A stretch of DNA of 64,000 bases from the NCBI GenBank assembly GCA_029834535.1, contig JAQMWT010000322.1, forward strand, positions 372,001 to 436,000, given 5' to 3'. This DNA comes from Chrysophaeum taylorii (taxonomy: Eukaryota > Sar > Pelagophyceae > Pelagomonadales > Pelagomonadaceae). The notes beneath the pieces were generated by a model. The model saw nothing but the letters and a program-made list of their open reading frames with translations. It was not told where the DNA came from and made no database searches. This document shows positions 63,861 to 64,000 of the stretch, in pieces. Numbering within the stretch: position 1 is the first letter of the stretch; every line of letters begins with the position of its first letter. A program made the position numbers and the translations under genes.

Positions 63861-64000
63861 CTTCATGCTCCCCAAACACACACCCCGCCTCTTAGCAGTC
63901 GACATTTAAAGACAAACAAACAGACTTATCTCCGCCCATCAGGCACATCCCTCCTACCCCACAAACCCACCCACATCCTTCATGCTCCCCACACACACCC
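63843..64000. repeat. C-rich tandem repeat, unit about 118 bp
   Basis: ACCCACCCACATCCTTCATG starts near 63847 and again near 63965, so a unit of about 118 bp is beginning its second copy at the window edge. The unit contains CTTAGCAGTCGAC (63891-63903) and the AGGCACATCCCTCCTACCCC block (63939-63958), which are also found together near 24.7-24.8 kb. Confidence 0.7.

Overview
The window reads as nuclear DNA of a photosynthetic stramenopile (ochrophyte), possibly pelagophyte-like. It is GC-rich. Several proteins carry bipartite plastid leaders, and two genes code for axonemal or LC8-type dynein subunits. Two giant surface proteins have the Pro/Ser/Thr ladders and the 'GDGWNG' N-terminal domain common in marine algae. 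Introns are few and small: 40, 40, 58, 86/87, 116/117 and 178 bp could be placed. The organism call is inference; no marker gene is present.

Region 1 (1-24.2 kb) is a compact housekeeping block of 14 genes whose strands alternate without exception (-,+,-,+...): M11 metallopeptidase (cut by the window edge), a membrane WWE-SH3-PARP-like protein, a plastid DUF4079 haem-protein candidate, a PDZ protein, a small plastid membrane protein, a J-like/PX/DUSP/IQ/PDZ/PH scaffold, axonemal dynein intermediate chain DNAI3, a C69 Ntn dipeptidase, an NDUFA4/B12D-like protein, a MORN-calpain, an F-box-like protein, an SLX9-like ribosome-biogenesis factor, an F-box/PHD/Kelch protein and glutamine:fructose-6-phosphate aminotransferase. 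Five head-to-head pairs have only about 50-135 bp between start codons and probably share promoters.

Region 2 (24.2-27.4 kb) is mostly repeat-rich spacer with one LC8-type dynein light chain gene.

Region 3 (27.4-62.5 kb) holds two tandem paralogues on the minus strand (A 27.5-39.0 kb, B 46.5-62.4 kb). Each has an N-terminal GDGWNG domain, thousands of residues of PSxxPT repeats, a REJ domain, a GPS-like Cys cluster and about seven transmembrane helices in three exons. They look like polycystin-1/REJ-type receptors without a PLAT domain. Between them lie a 49-bp LINE 3' fragment with a 12-bp target duplication and a 4.7-kb Mutator-like (MULE) transposon with terminal inverted repeats, a 9-bp target duplication, subterminal motif arrays and an intron-containing DDE transposase gene.

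Region 4 (62.5-64 kb) is a transposon graveyard: a 19-bp minisatellite, a broken Helitron/PIF1-type helicase fragment, the end of a LINE reverse-transcriptase ORF and a C-rich tandem repeat that also occurs elsewhere in the window.

Most other long reading frames are antisense shadows caused by high GC or by the periodic PST repeats.
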